Part shown: positions 33,308-41,610 of the stretch, one piece after another | Numbering within the stretch: the first letter of the stretch is position 1 | Layout: each line of letters opens with the position of its first letter | From: Gemmatimonadota bacterium | Lineage (GTDB): Bacteria > Gemmatimonadota > Gemmatimonadetes > Gemmatimonadales > GWC2-71-9 | Length of the DNA: 59,672 bases | Direction: 5' to 3' | Assembly (NCBI GenBank): GCA_003222055.1 | Contig: QHUT01000064.1 | Span: 1 to 59,672 of the forward strand | Notes under the pieces: model-generated | Databases searched by the model: none | The model's input: only the letters and a program-made list of their open reading frames with translations | What the model was told of the DNA's origin: nothing | Program-made: the position numbers and the translations under genes

Positions 33308-33325
33308 TGCACAATAAAATGTGCA
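33308..33325. promoter_or_regulatory. TGCACA-N6-TGTGCA palindrome, NtrC-site-like
   Basis: A perfect 6-6-6 inverted repeat, with a further TGCAC half-site at 33331. It resembles the TGCAC-N-GTGCA core of NtrC enhancer sites and lies about 70 bases upstream of the glnA -35 element. No sigma-54 promoter was found, so an NtrC role is uncertain. Confidence 0.45.
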
Positions 33326-33354
33326 AAAACTGCACGGTTCTCAACACGGCCGTG

Positions 33355-33636
33355 TCAGCTATTCACGGCCTCCACGAAGTGCCATAGCTCGACGGCCGAA
33401 AATTCCCCGAAGCGCTCCTGGACCTCGCGCTCCGACCACTCCAGGAAGATCCAGCTCGTGGTGCGGTGCCGCTCGCCGCTCGCGAAGTGCAGCCGCCCCC
33501 GCACCGCCCCGGGCCCCACTTCCGGGTCGGGCTGTACCTCCATGAAGACGTCCCATCGCTCATCGCCACGCTTCAGCTCGCCCATGTGCTTGGCGCGGTC
33601 ATGCCCGGGAAACGGAGCGCTCATGGGCCGTCGCAC
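33355..33636 (-). CDS. Small conserved-looking protein of unknown function
   Basis: 93 residues. No family recognised. The composition is that of a real soluble protein: [42 protein letters not shown] and ELWHFVEAV read as mixed beta strands and a C-terminal amphipathic helix. The start ATG at 33636 could be replaced by a second ATG at 33624. It is divergent from the zinc-ribbon gene, with a repeat hairpin in the gap. Confidence 0.5.
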   Translation of the reverse strand: MRRPMSAPFPGHDRAKHMGELKRGDERWDVFMEVQPDPEVGPGAVRGRLHFASGERHRTTSWIFLEWSEREVQERFGEFSAVELWHFVEAVNS

Positions 33637-33705
33637 GACGCCACGACGCCACGTGCCACGAGCGTTCGCCTTGTACCTCGTGTAACGTGGCGTCGTACCG
33701 TCGTA
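33634..33705. repeat. Inverted repeat of ACGACGCC units in the divergent gap
   Basis: The left arm 33634-33662 and right arm 33677-33705 are reverse complements at about 23 of 29 bases. Both are made of CACGACGCC-type units. It overlaps the start of the 93-residue protein gene. Confidence 0.65.
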
Positions 33706-33771
33706 TCACGGGTCATGCCGAGTACACTACGCTGCCCTGAGACTTCCCGCCAGTTAGATTTCCCGCCCTCC

Positions 33772-34488
33772 ATGAACTGTCATGCGTGCGGAGCGGCGCT
33801 CGCGGCCACGGCAAAGTTCTGTCACCGGTGCGGCGCCCAGGTCAGCGGCGCCGCGGCCGCCGGCTGGCGAGCCGGGCTTCCCTGGGGCGTGGCTGGGGCG
33901 GCGGTGGGAGCACTGGTTACCGTGCTGGCGCTCCGCATCGGTGCCCCCACGGGAGGCGGGACGAGGGAAGGGGGAAGCGAGTCGAGCGATGACGCATCCC
34001 GCTTCCCCCTTCCCGCTTCCCGCCCCACGCCTCCCGATATTGCACAGATGTCTCCCGAAGAGCGCGCCACCCGGCTGTACAATCGGGTGATGTCGCTCCA
34101 CTCGCAGGGGAAGGCCGACAGTGCGGAGTTCTTCCTGCCCATGGCACTGCAAGCGTACACCATGTTGCCCGCGCTCGACGTCGACGCCCGCTACCACGTC
34201 GGCGTTCTCGATTTGACCGGCGGCAACACCGCAGCGGCCCTGGCTCAAGCCGACACGATCCGGCGGGCGGTGCCCACGCACCTGTTCGGGTTCATGCTGC
34301 GCGCCCGTGCTCTCGAGCTGACGCACGACACCCCAGGCGCCCTGCGCGCCTACCGCGCCTTCCTGCAGAACGAGACGGCCGAGCGGGCGCGGCGGCGGCC
34401 GGAGTACGGTGACCACGCGCAGAACCTCGATTCCTTCCACGACGAGGCGAGGCAGGTGACCGCCGGCAAGTCGACGCGTGGCCGCTGA
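33772..34488 (+). CDS. Zinc-ribbon, single-pass membrane protein
   Basis: 238 residues. The N-terminal zinc ribbon CHACGAALAATAKFCHRCG (two CxxC pairs) is followed by a membrane helix (LPWGVAGAAVGALVTVLALRIG). A Gly/Ser/Pro linker comes next, then a helical domain with TPR-like helices (RLYNRVMSLHSQGKADSAE, GALRAYRAFLQNETAERAR). The linker is encoded by an inverted repeat (33951-34035), so its length may vary between strains. The topology places the ribbon in the cytoplasm. Function unknown. The 3' end overlaps the MqnD-like gene by 11 bases. Confidence 0.75.
   Translation: MNCHACGAALAATAKFCHRCGAQVSGAAAAGWRAGLPWGVAGAAVGALVTVLALRIGAPTGGGTREGGSESSDDASRFPLPASRPTPPDIAQMSPEERATRLYNRVMSLHSQGKADSAEFFLPMALQAYTMLPALDVDARYHVGVLDLTGGNTAAALAQADTIRRAVPTHLFGFMLRARALELTHDTPGALRAYRAFLQNETAERARRRPEYGDHAQNLDSFHDEARQVTAGKSTRGR
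33951..34035. repeat. Inverted repeat of GGGAAGC-type units encoding a protein linker
   Basis: Arms 33951-33979 and 34000-34035 share a perfect 15-base core, GGGAAGGGGGAAGCG with CGCTTCCCCCTTCCC, plus a GGGAGGCG/CGCCTCCC outer pair. The whole element is in frame between the membrane helix and the helical domain of the zinc-ribbon protein. Confidence 0.8.
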
Positions 34489-35362
34489 GTCCCCCCTTCC
34501 CCGCCCGCCGCTCCGCACCATCCACCTGGCACACAGCCCGGACGCCGACGACGCCTTCATGTTCTGGGCGCTGGCGGCCGGAAAGATCGACACCGGCGGC
34601 CGGCGCTACGAACACGAGCTGGGCGACATCGAATCGCTCAACCGGCGCGCGTTACAGGGGGAGCTCGAAGTCACGGCGGTCTCACTGCACGCCTACGCGT
34701 ACCTCGCGCAGCGCTACGCGCTGCTCGCCCATGGGGCGAGCTTCGGCGACCGCTACGGGCCGCGGATCGTGGCGCGCGCCCCGCGGCCAGCCGATCCGCG
34801 CGCGGCGCTCGCCGAGTCCACGGTGCGCGTTGCCGTCCCCGGCGAGCTCACCACGGCGTTTCTCGGCCTCAAGCTGTTTCAGCCCGCGGCCCGGTACGTG
34901 GTCGTGCCGTTCGATCAGATCGAACAGTACGTGGTGGCCGGCGGGGCGGACGCGGGACTGCTGATCCACGAGGGCCAGCTGACCTACGCCGACCGCGGCC
35001 TGCACCTCTGGGTCGACCTCGGTGAGTGGTGGCACGCCGAGACAGGGCTGCCGCTGCCGCTCGGCGGCAACGTGGTGCGCCGTGACCTCGGGCAGGCCCT
35101 CATGCGCGACATCGCACGGGACCTGAAGGCGAGCATTCAGTACGGCCTTGCCCACCGTTCCGAGGCGCTGGCGCACGCGAAGGGCTACAGCCGCGGGCTC
35201 GACGACGCCCGCACCGATCGCTTCGTCGGCATGTACGTGAACGCCTACACCGTGGACTACGGAGAGACCGGCCGCCTGGCCGTGTCGGAGCTGCTGGCGC
35301 GGGCACATCGGGCGGGACTCATCCCGGCCCCGGTCGAGCTCACGTTCGTCGCGGCGGCCTGA
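34478..35362 (+). CDS. mqnD: MqnD-like 1,4-dihydroxy-6-naphthoate synthase (futalosine menaquinone route)
   Basis: 294 residues starting with GTG 34478. The opening HSPDADDAFMFWALAAGKID and the GELEVTAVSLHAY segment belong to the MqnA/MqnD family, periplasmic-binding-protein folds that make the naphthoate ring of menaquinone from cyclic de-hypoxanthinyl futalosine. Further matches are PGELTTAFLGLKLF, FDQIEQYVVAGGADAGLLIHEG and LPLPLGGNVVRRDL. The order suits MqnD more than MqnA, but the family split by eye is not absolute. No other mqn gene is in the window. It overlaps the zinc-ribbon gene by 11 bases. Confidence 0.75.
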   Translation: MAAESPLPRPPLRTIHLAHSPDADDAFMFWALAAGKIDTGGRRYEHELGDIESLNRRALQGELEVTAVSLHAYAYLAQRYALLAHGASFGDRYGPRIVARAPRPADPRAALAESTVRVAVPGELTTAFLGLKLFQPAARYVVVPFDQIEQYVVAGGADAGLLIHEGQLTYADRGLHLWVDLGEWWHAETGLPLPLGGNVVRRDLGQALMRDIARDLKASIQYGLAHRSEALAHAKGYSRGLDDARTDRFVGMYVNAYTVDYGETGRLAVSELLARAHRAGLIPAPVELTFVAAA

Positions 35363-35440
35363 GCGCCGCCGCCCGGCCGGGACTATCCAGACGCACCGGG
35401 CGGCGCCATTATCCCGTCAATCACCCAAGGAGTCGCGAGA

Positions 35441-36517
35441 GTGGCCGACATGGCGGGGCCCGTTCAGATCCTGGTCGTGGACGACGAGGAGCCCATCCGG
35501 AACGCCCTCAAGAAGTTCCTGCAACAGCAGCAATTCGACGTGTATGCCGCCGGCTCGGGAGACGAGGCGCTGCAGCAGCTCAAGCGCCATCGCATCGCCC
35601 TCATGCTGTGCGACATCCGCATGCCCGGGACGAGCGGCGTGGACCTCGTGCCCGCCGCGATCGAGATCGAGCCGGAGCTGGCGATCCTCATGCTCACGGC
35701 CGTCAACGACGCGACCAGCGCCGCACTGTGCATGCAGCGTGGAGCCATGGACTACCTCACCAAGCCGATCGAGCTGGCCGACCTGGGCCGCGCCGTGCAA
35801 CGCGCGCTCAAGCGCCGCGAGATGCTGCTCGAGAACCGCCAGCTCAACCAGTGGCTGAAAGAGGAAGTCACCACCCGGACCGCCGAGCTGCAGCGCGAGC
35901 GCACGAAGCTCGAGCGCCTGTCGATCGCGACACTCGAGGCCCTGGTCAATGCCCTCGAGGCCAAGGACCCCTACATGCGGGGCCACTCGGCGCGCGTGGC
36001 CGACCTCTCCGCCACGGTGGCCCACCACTTGGGCATGTCGGAAGAGGACGTGGAGCTGGTGCGCATCGCGGGCCGGTTGCACGACATCGGCAAAATCGGT
36101 ACGCGAGAAGCGGTCTTGAACAAGCAGGGCGCGCTCACGCCGGAGGAGTTCGAGCACGTGCGGCAGCACGTGATCATCGGGTCCCAGATCCTTGCCCCCC
36201 TCACACACCTTGGCGACATCATCCCGGCAGTACGGCATCACCATGAGCGCTTCGACGGGACGGGCTATCCGGACGGGCTGCGCGGCGAAGCGATCCCGCT
36301 CTCCGCGCGCGTCATCGGGGCCGCCGAGGTCTACGACGCGCTCACGACCTCGCGGGCGTACCAGGAGAAGATGACGCCGGACAAGGCCATCGGCCGGATC
36401 GCCGATCTCGCGGGGACGGTGCTCGATCCCGCGGTGTTCGAGGCGCTGTCGAGCGTCGTGGCCCGGCGCCGGACGCTGGTGTTCCTCGACGAGGGCGGCG
36501 TCACCAGTACCGACTGA
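35441..36517 (+). CDS. Response regulator with HD-GYP phosphodiesterase output (RpfG type)
   Basis: 358 residues from GTG 35441, preceded by a good AAGGAG. The receiver domain is residues about 8-125: ILVVDDEEP acidic pocket, the phospho-acceptor in LMLCDIRMPG, then the Thr in LTAV and the Lys in YLTKPIE. A coiled linker with REMLLENRQLNQWL follows. The HD-GYP domain is residues about 165-345: HSARVADLSATVAHHLG, GRLHDIGKIG and HHERFDGTGYPDGL with the metal and GYP residues. It should degrade cyclic di-GMP under phosphorylation control. The partner kinase is not in the window. Confidence 0.93.
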   Translation: MADMAGPVQILVVDDEEPIRNALKKFLQQQQFDVYAAGSGDEALQQLKRHRIALMLCDIRMPGTSGVDLVPAAIEIEPELAILMLTAVNDATSAALCMQRGAMDYLTKPIELADLGRAVQRALKRREMLLENRQLNQWLKEEVTTRTAELQRERTKLERLSIATLEALVNALEAKDPYMRGHSARVADLSATVAHHLGMSEEDVELVRIAGRLHDIGKIGTREAVLNKQGALTPEEFEHVRQHVIIGSQILAPLTHLGDIIPAVRHHHERFDGTGYPDGLRGEAIPLSARVIGAAEVYDALTTSRAYQEKMTPDKAIGRIADLAGTVLDPAVFEALSSVVARRRTLVFLDEGGVTSTD

Positions 36518-36536
36518 GCGGTCCTCCCCCACCCCT

Positions 36537-37436
36537 GTGCTGATCGCCGTCACCGGAGCCAGTGGATTCGTGGGACGGCACGTCACCACACTGCTCGCGC
36601 ATCGCGGCCATCGCGTCCGCGCGCTGATCCGGAGGGACGGCCGCCGACGGGCGCTCGACGGACTCCCCATCGAGCGCACGCCCGGCGATTTGGCGGACCC
36701 GGCGGCCATCACGGCGTTGACCCAAGGCGCCGACGTCGTGGTGCATCTGGTTGGGATCATCGTGGAGCGGGGCACAGCGACGTTCGAGGCCGTGCACGTC
36801 GAGGGCACGCGGCGCCTGCTCACAGCCGCGCGCGGCGCGGGCGTCGGCCGGTTCGTGCACATGAGTGCGGTAGGTGCGCGTGACGAGCCGCGGGCAACCC
36901 GCTATCACCGGACCAAATGGCGCGCGGAGGAGCTGGTGCGGGGCTCCGGCCTGTCGCACGCCATCTTCCGGCCATCCATAATCAGCGGTCCCGAAAACAA
37001 ACCGATCCGCACGCTCGCCCGCCTGCACCGTTGGTCACCCCTCGTGCCCGTGTTCGGTGACGGCCGCTTCCCGACGCAGCCCGTCTGGATCGACGACGTC
37101 GCCCTCGCGTTCGCTCTCGCGGTCGAGCGTCCCGCGCTCGAGGGCGCGTTCGAGGTCGGGGGACCGGCGGCGCTGACCTACGAGGAGTTCGTGCGCGCCA
37201 TCGGCCGGGCCGCCGGTCATCCGCGCCCGCTCGTGCACGTGCCGCTCGCCGTCGCGCGCGCGGCGGCCGCGGCACTCGGCATGGCGGGGCCCCTGGCTCC
37301 GCTCACCGCGGACCAGCTCCAGATGCTGGTGGAAGGCAGCGCCACTCCCGCAAACGCGCTCGAGTCGGTGTTCGGCATTCGGGCGCTGCCTTTCGAAGCG
37401 GGGCTGGCGCGATACCTGGGCGGGGGACGGCGATGA
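36537..37436 (+). CDS. NAD(P)-binding SDR protein, NDUFA9-like
   Basis: 299 residues starting with GTG 36537. An extended short-chain dehydrogenase fold: cofactor loop VTGASGFVGRHV, then GDLADPAAITAL, VVHLVGI, a catalytic-region segment YHRTKWRAEELVRGSG (Tyr-x-x-x-Lys) and FRPSIISGPEN. The sequence is closest to the atypical SDR group of NDUFA9-like and nucleoside-sugar epimerase proteins. In bacteria such genes often accompany electron-transfer or quinone genes, fitting the MqnD-like gene 1.2 kb upstream. The substrate is unknown. The stop overlaps the next start as ATGA. Confidence 0.8.
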   Translation: MLIAVTGASGFVGRHVTTLLAHRGHRVRALIRRDGRRRALDGLPIERTPGDLADPAAITALTQGADVVVHLVGIIVERGTATFEAVHVEGTRRLLTAARGAGVGRFVHMSAVGARDEPRATRYHRTKWRAEELVRGSGLSHAIFRPSIISGPENKPIRTLARLHRWSPLVPVFGDGRFPTQPVWIDDVALAFALAVERPALEGAFEVGGPAALTYEEFVRAIGRAAGHPRPLVHVPLAVARAAAAALGMAGPLAPLTADQLQMLVEGSATPANALESVFGIRALPFEAGLARYLGGGRR

Positions 37437-38059
37437 CGCCGACGCGGTGTGTGCTACTCGGCGCCGCCCTCTGGTGCGGCCCCGCTGTGGGGGCCGCACA
37501 GGCCGCCGGGCGCGATTCCCTGGTGTACGTCCTCACGCCCGCGAGTCGCTTCGAAGTGAAAACCGGCAAGGCCGGGCTGCTCGGGTTTGCGGGACACGGG
37601 CATGTCGTCCGTGCCCGCGCTTGGTCCGGGCGGATCGTCTATTACCCGACCAGCCCCGCCGACTCGCGCGTCGACGTGGTCGTACCCGTCGACAGCCTCG
37701 AGGTGGTGACGCCCCCCGACACGGCCGAGATCCGCAAGGTCGCCGAGACGATGCGGCGTGAGGTGCTCCACCCCGATCGGTATCCGATCATCACATTCGT
37801 CTCCACGGCGGTGACGCCCACGGGCGACGGGCTCCAGGTGCAGGGACGATTGACGATCGTCGGACAAACGCGCGACGTCGCGATGGCGGTGCGGCTGCAG
37901 ACCGCCGGTGACACGCTGCAGGCGACCGGGCGTTTCTCGGTGAAACAGAGCGACTTCGGCATCAAACCGTATCGTGGGGGCCCGGCGGGGACGGTGCGAG
38001 TCGCCGATCGGGTCGAGTTCAACGTGGCCGCCGTGGCGCTCCGCTCTCTCCCCCCCTAA
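37433..38059 (+). CDS. Exported YceI-family lipid-binding protein
   Basis: 208 residues with a signal peptide (MTPTRCVLLGAALWCGPAVGAAQA). The YceI lipocalin-like fold is clear: YVLTPASRFEVKTGKAGLLG, HVVRARAWSGRIVY, VVVPVDSLEVV, VLHPDRYPIITFVST, GRLTIVGQTRDVAMAV and FSVKQSDFGIKPYRGG. These proteins bind polyisoprenoid or fatty ligands in the periplasm, an appealing match to quinone metabolism. It is translationally coupled to the SDR gene. A strong hairpin follows its stop. Confidence 0.9.
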   Translation: MTPTRCVLLGAALWCGPAVGAAQAAGRDSLVYVLTPASRFEVKTGKAGLLGFAGHGHVVRARAWSGRIVYYPTSPADSRVDVVVPVDSLEVVTPPDTAEIRKVAETMRREVLHPDRYPIITFVSTAVTPTGDGLQVQGRLTIVGQTRDVAMAVRLQTAGDTLQATGRFSVKQSDFGIKPYRGGPAGTVRVADRVEFNVAAVALRSLPP

Positions 38060-38069
38060 AAAAACCAGA

Positions 38070-38092
38070 CCCGGGGCTTACAGCGCCCCGGG
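38070..38092 (-). terminator. CCCGGGGC hairpin between yceI and the pseudopilin gene
   Basis: A perfect 8-bp stem with a 7-base loop. On the minus strand it is followed by TCTGGTTTTTTT (the A-run after the YceI stop), so it should terminate the pseudopilin transcript and may also slow the YceI transcript. A second hairpin (GAAGTG...CACTTC, about 38108-38140) and CGGATGTTTCATCCG at about 38175-38190 lie in the same gap. Confidence 0.65.
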
Positions 38093-38234
38093 CTGGCGGT
38101 CGGGCGAAGTGGCCGTCACACTTCGGCCGCGACCCTTGTGATGCTCTGCCTGTTGTCGTACGACTGAGGGCGACGGATGTTTCATCCGCCACGTGTGTTT
38201 GATGCTCTCCGCCCTGCCAATGGTTGCATTGCCC

Positions 38235-38663
38235 CTACCAGCGCTTCACCCGGCCCAGGCGGGACAGGGTGATCGTTTCAGAACGCACACCCCGCCGCAG
38301 CACGACCTTGGTATTGGACACGCCCCACGGGAGCCCGATCGGGTCGAACACCACCACGGGGGTCGACACCTCGAGGGTGACCCCGTGCCGATCCGGGCCG
38401 GGCCAGCGCTCCAGAGGCGCCCAGGAGTCCCCCGCCCAGCGGTCGATGCGGAGGGAATCACGCGCGATGACCAGCCGGCGCCGGCTGCCCTGCATGATCG
38501 CGGCGTTGCGGGTCACCGCGACGGCGGCGGTGACGTCTTGGGCGGCGGTGTTGACGGCGATCCAGTCCCGCAGCCCTCGCAGGCGGGGGAGTGTGATCGC
38601 CGTCACAACGGCCAGAATCGCGAGCACGACCGCGAGTTCGGCGAGTGTAAAGCCCCGGCGCAT
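38235..38663 (-). CDS. GspH/FimT-type pseudopilin
   Basis: 142 residues. Prepilin-like N-terminus MRRGFTLAELAVVLAILAVVTAITLPRLRG: cleavage after Gly4, the phenylalanine as new N-terminus, the conserved Glu5 of the mature protein, and a long hydrophobic helix. The C-terminal domain is a GspH/FimT beta-sandwich (VTAAVAVTRNAAIMQGSRRRLVI, VVVFDPIGLPWG). It should be a minor pilin or pseudopilin processed by PilD-like peptidase. It is a singleton here, with no other secretion genes beside it. Confidence 0.88.
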   Translation of the reverse strand: MRRGFTLAELAVVLAILAVVTAITLPRLRGLRDWIAVNTAAQDVTAAVAVTRNAAIMQGSRRRLVIARDSLRIDRWAGDSWAPLERWPGPDRHGVTLEVSTPVVVFDPIGLPWGVSNTKVVLRRGVRSETITLSRLGRVKRW

Positions 38664-38757
38664 GGGCCGAATAAGGGGAGGGAAAGCCTCCCGCGTGGCA
38701 TCCGAACCGTGCGGCGAATGGCGAGAAAACGCGGGAATTGCGGCCTAACGCGGCGCC

Positions 38758-40128
38758 ATGGAAAACACTATGTTCCGACCCGGCCGCGCGTTGCACCGAG
38801 GCATGACCCCTGCCTTGGGCCTGGCTTGGGACACGACCAGCCAGTCTGACTGGGAGACCGACCGGATGCCGGCTTCGCGCCTGAAATTCGAATCCTTGCC
38901 TCACGCGATATTCCTGCAGCGTGTGTCGGGCCCTGGGGGCGCGACTTCGCTCGAAGCGCGCCTCGGCCAGGGCGCGTTTCTCGCGCTGCGGCTCGTCGAT
39001 TTACTCGCGCCGGACCGCGCGTACGTGTCCGCTGATGCGTTCCACTACCAGTGGATCGCGACCGACCGCTTCTGCGCCGAGCTGCGGGGAGCGGCAACCG
39101 AAGGCGCGCACGTGCACGGCATCGCCGAGAGCACGGCGGACGCCCATCGCCTGGGCGACATCCGGCTGATGGCACCCGCGCTGTTCGCGTATGCGCACTT
39201 CCTCGAGGAGGAGTTGCGCCTGGAGGAAGCGGTCGACGTGCTGACGACGCTGCTCGTGGTAATCGCGAGCCGTTTGTCGGCCCGGGACGCGGTAGCGGCC
39301 CGGCTGCGGTTCGCGCGCGCGCACCGTAAGCTCAACCGGTTCGACGAAGCGGAAGCCGCGTACGCGGAAGCGGGTGAGATGGCGAGCGCGGCCGGCGACC
39401 GCTATTCGGCGCTGCTCGCCCGCATCGGCGTCGCGAACACGATCCTGGGCCGCGGCAATCTCGCGGAAGCGGAGCGGAGGCTCCGGGGGATCCTCGCGGA
39501 CGCGCACGCCGCGGGCGAGCGGGACGCGGAAGCGCGTGCGGAGCACGGCATCGGCGTCGCGCTCCATTTCATGGGGCAGGCTCCCGACGCCATTCCCCAC
39601 ATCTGGCGCGCCTTCGGGCTCTACGACGAGGACGACTCCCGGATGCGCGCCCTGAACGACGTCGGGCTGATGCTCCTGACCTTGGGCGACGCAATGGGTG
39701 CGGAGCGAGCGCTGTCAGAGGTCGTCCGCCGCGGCGGGACGCCCGACAATACCAGCAACGCCTTGGTCGAGCTGATGCACTCGGCCTCGTACCGACGCGA
39801 TCACGTCGGGTTCGCGCGCTGGCGCGAGCGCTGCGACGAGCGCCTGGAGCACATGCCGCCGAACATCCTGGCGGATTTCTACCTCAAGCAGGGAATCGGG
39901 CAAGCGCGGTTCGGCAGGTTCCGGCGCGCGGACGCCCTCTTGAACCAGGCGCTCGAGATCGCCGGCGCGGCCGGGCTACACGAGCTGGAGTTCCGCGTCG
40001 AGCGGATTCGGAGTGGGCTGTCGGACTGCGAGCGGGTGCTCGCCGTGGAACCGCTCGCGACGGAGAGGGCGGTGCAAACCGACGAGCTGCGCGCAGTCGC
40101 AGCGTCCCTGGCGCAGCTCGTCGGCTAG
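38758..40128 (+). CDS. TPR-repeat cytoplasmic protein
   Basis: Up to 456 residues. Several degenerate TPR helix pairs are recognisable: LRFARAHRKLNRFDEAEAAYAEAGEMA, ALLARIGVANTILGRGNLAEAERRL, EARAEHGIGVALHFMGQAPDAI, VGLMLLTLGDAMGAERAL and LKQGIGQARFGRFRRADALLNQAL. There is no enzymatic domain and no signal peptide, so it is probably a scaffold or regulator. The first 36 codons may be untranslated; ATG 38866 (PASRLKFESLPHAIF) is a good alternative start. It converges on the 41-aa lipoprotein gene. Confidence 0.7.
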   Translation: MENTMFRPGRALHRGMTPALGLAWDTTSQSDWETDRMPASRLKFESLPHAIFLQRVSGPGGATSLEARLGQGAFLALRLVDLLAPDRAYVSADAFHYQWIATDRFCAELRGAATEGAHVHGIAESTADAHRLGDIRLMAPALFAYAHFLEEELRLEEAVDVLTTLLVVIASRLSARDAVAARLRFARAHRKLNRFDEAEAAYAEAGEMASAAGDRYSALLARIGVANTILGRGNLAEAERRLRGILADAHAAGERDAEARAEHGIGVALHFMGQAPDAIPHIWRAFGLYDEDDSRMRALNDVGLMLLTLGDAMGAERALSEVVRRGGTPDNTSNALVELMHSASYRRDHVGFARWRERCDERLEHMPPNILADFYLKQGIGQARFGRFRRADALLNQALEIAGAAGLHELEFRVERIRSGLSDCERVLAVEPLATERAVQTDELRAVAASLAQLVG

Positions 40129-40147
40129 AACGGACTCTTGATTGTCG

Positions 40148-40273
40148 TTACTTGCAGGTATTGCTGTTCTGAACGTCGCAGCCGTGGCGGGGACCCGTGG
40201 CATCGGCACACGCGACGGTGGAGAGGGCGAACGCGACGACGAGCAACGCGAAGAGGGCGCGAATACGGGACAT
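40148..40273 (-). CDS. 41-residue lipoprotein, very short gene
   Basis: ATG 40273 to TAA 40148. The protein begins MSRIRALFALLVVAFALST and has a lipobox VACAD (Cys27 region), then a short mature tail with two further cysteines (HGCDVQNSNTCK). A strong GGAGG Shine-Dalgarno sits 5 bases before the ATG, which argues for translation. Signal peptide, SD and in-frame stop all agree, so this is likely a real gene despite its length. Family unknown. It sits between the TPR protein (convergent) and the pseudo-receiver/AraC gene (divergent). Confidence 0.75.
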   Translation of the reverse strand: MSRIRALFALLVVAFALSTVACADATGPRHGCDVQNSNTCK

Positions 40274-40405
40274 TTGACCTCCGCAACCGTGTGTGGTGAC
40301 GACGCAACAGGACACATCAACCTCGGAGCGGAAGCGTCCGTTTCTTAGGGTGTTTTTGCGGCATCGTAGGGCGATTTCGCGACTTTTGGGGGTTTTAGGG
40401 GATTC

Positions 40406-41203
40406 ATGCTCGTCCTAGCGGCCGTCCCTGACGTCCAGTTCCACAAGCTGCGCCGCACCGCCGGAGGGCGCTTCAGTGTCGTGCACACGCTGAGGTGGGA
40501 CGACGTCCTGACGGCGATTCGCGGGCGCCCGGTCGAGCTCGCCGTCGTCGACCCCCTCTTGTCCGGCGAGGCGCGCTCGCAGGAGATCGAGCGGCTGCGC
40601 GTGCTGTTCCCCTCGCTTCCCCTGATGCTGTACACGACCCTCACTCCGCGGACGGCGGGCGTGCTGCTCGCGCTCGGTCAGCGGGGCATTCAGCACGTGG
40701 TGTTCGCGAACTACGACGACCACCCGACCCGGTTGCGAGAGGTGCTGAGTCAGGAGGAAGCGCGCTCCTCGTCGCGGCAGCTGCTCGACCAGCTCGCCGA
40801 CGCTCTCGCGCCGTTGCCGAGCGAGCTCCGCTGGGTGCTGGAGGAGGCGCTGCGCGCCCCGGGACAGGTGCAGACGGTGAGTCAGGTCGCCGTGCGCGCG
40901 CGCGTGGACCGGCGCACGTGCGAGCGCTGGTTCACCCGAGTGGGGCTGCCGTCGCCCCGGCATTTCCTCTCGGCCGCGCGCGTGCTGTACGCGCATCGCC
41001 TGCTGCAGGACCCCGGCTTCACCATCGAGGACGTGGCGAAGCGGCTCGGCTACGCGCAGACGAAGACGCTGCAGTTGCACGCGCGCGCTTACCTCGGCCT
41101 CACCGCCGGCGAGATGCGGCTGTCGCTCAGTCCGGACGAGGCGCTGGCGCGCGTGGTGCGCCGTTTCCTGACGCCCGCCAGCGCGCGGGCGTCCGTCTCA
41201 TGA
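40406..41203 (+). CDS. AraC-type HTH regulator with an N-terminal pseudo-receiver
   Basis: 265 residues, ATG 40406 preceded by AGGGG. Residues 1-115 look like a receiver domain (VELAVVDPLLSGEARS with an aspartate at the acceptor position), but the N-terminal acidic pair is replaced by LAAVPDVQ, so phosphorylation is doubtful. The C-terminal AraC double HTH is clear: VSQVAVRARVDRRTCERWF, then PRHFLSAARVLYAHRLLQDP and FTIEDVAKRLGYAQTKTL. It overlaps the downstream receiver gene by 4 bases (ATGA), suggesting a two-protein regulatory unit. Confidence 0.82.
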   Translation: MLVLAAVPDVQFHKLRRTAGGRFSVVHTLRWDDVLTAIRGRPVELAVVDPLLSGEARSQEIERLRVLFPSLPLMLYTTLTPRTAGVLLALGQRGIQHVVFANYDDHPTRLREVLSQEEARSSSRQLLDQLADALAPLPSELRWVLEEALRAPGQVQTVSQVAVRARVDRRTCERWFTRVGLPSPRHFLSAARVLYAHRLLQDPGFTIEDVAKRLGYAQTKTLQLHARAYLGLTAGEMRLSLSPDEALARVVRRFLTPASARASVS

Positions 41204-41610
41204 GCGAGCATCCGCGCACGATCCTCGTCGTGGACGACGAGGCGCCGCTGCGCCGCGTGCTGGAGCGCTCGCTCACGCGGGCGGGCCATCGCGTGATCGC
41301 CGCGGGCAGCGCCGAGACGGCGTATCAGCTGCTCGCGTCCGCGCAACCGGACGCGCTGCTCTTGGACATCCACCTCCCCACCATGTCGGGCCTGGCCCTG
41401 TACCTCGCCATCATCCACCGCTGGCCGGCGCTCGAAGGGCGCATCGCGATCATGACGGGGGATGCGGAGGCGGAGGAGGTGCGCAGCTGGCTCGAGCGCC
41501 ACCGCTGCACGGTCATCCGGAAGCCGTTCAACCTGCACCAAGTCACGGATTGGCTGGCCGCCGTGTTCCGGCTCGCCGACGAGCGCGGGCGGGGAGGCGC
41601 AGAGGCGTGA
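41200..41610 (+). CDS. Single-domain response regulator receiver
   Basis: 136 residues. The receiver landmarks are all present: ILVVDDEAPLRRVL (acidic pocket), LLLDIHLPTMSG (phospho-acceptor Asp), IMTGDAEA (Thr) and VIRKPFNLHQV (Lys). There is no output domain. It is coupled to the pseudo-receiver AraC protein upstream and the MerR-type gene downstream by overlapping start and stop codons, so it may pass the signal to either. Confidence 0.92.
   Translation: MSEHPRTILVVDDEAPLRRVLERSLTRAGHRVIAAGSAETAYQLLASAQPDALLLDIHLPTMSGLALYLAIIHRWPALEGRIAIMTGDAEAEEVRSWLERHRCTVIRKPFNLHQVTDWLAAVFRLADERGRGGAEA

Noticed and set aside
33100-33330. Sigma-54 promoter before glnA
   Set aside because: No GG-N10-GC with the TGGCAC...TTGC spacing; the only clear hexamers are sigma-70-like.
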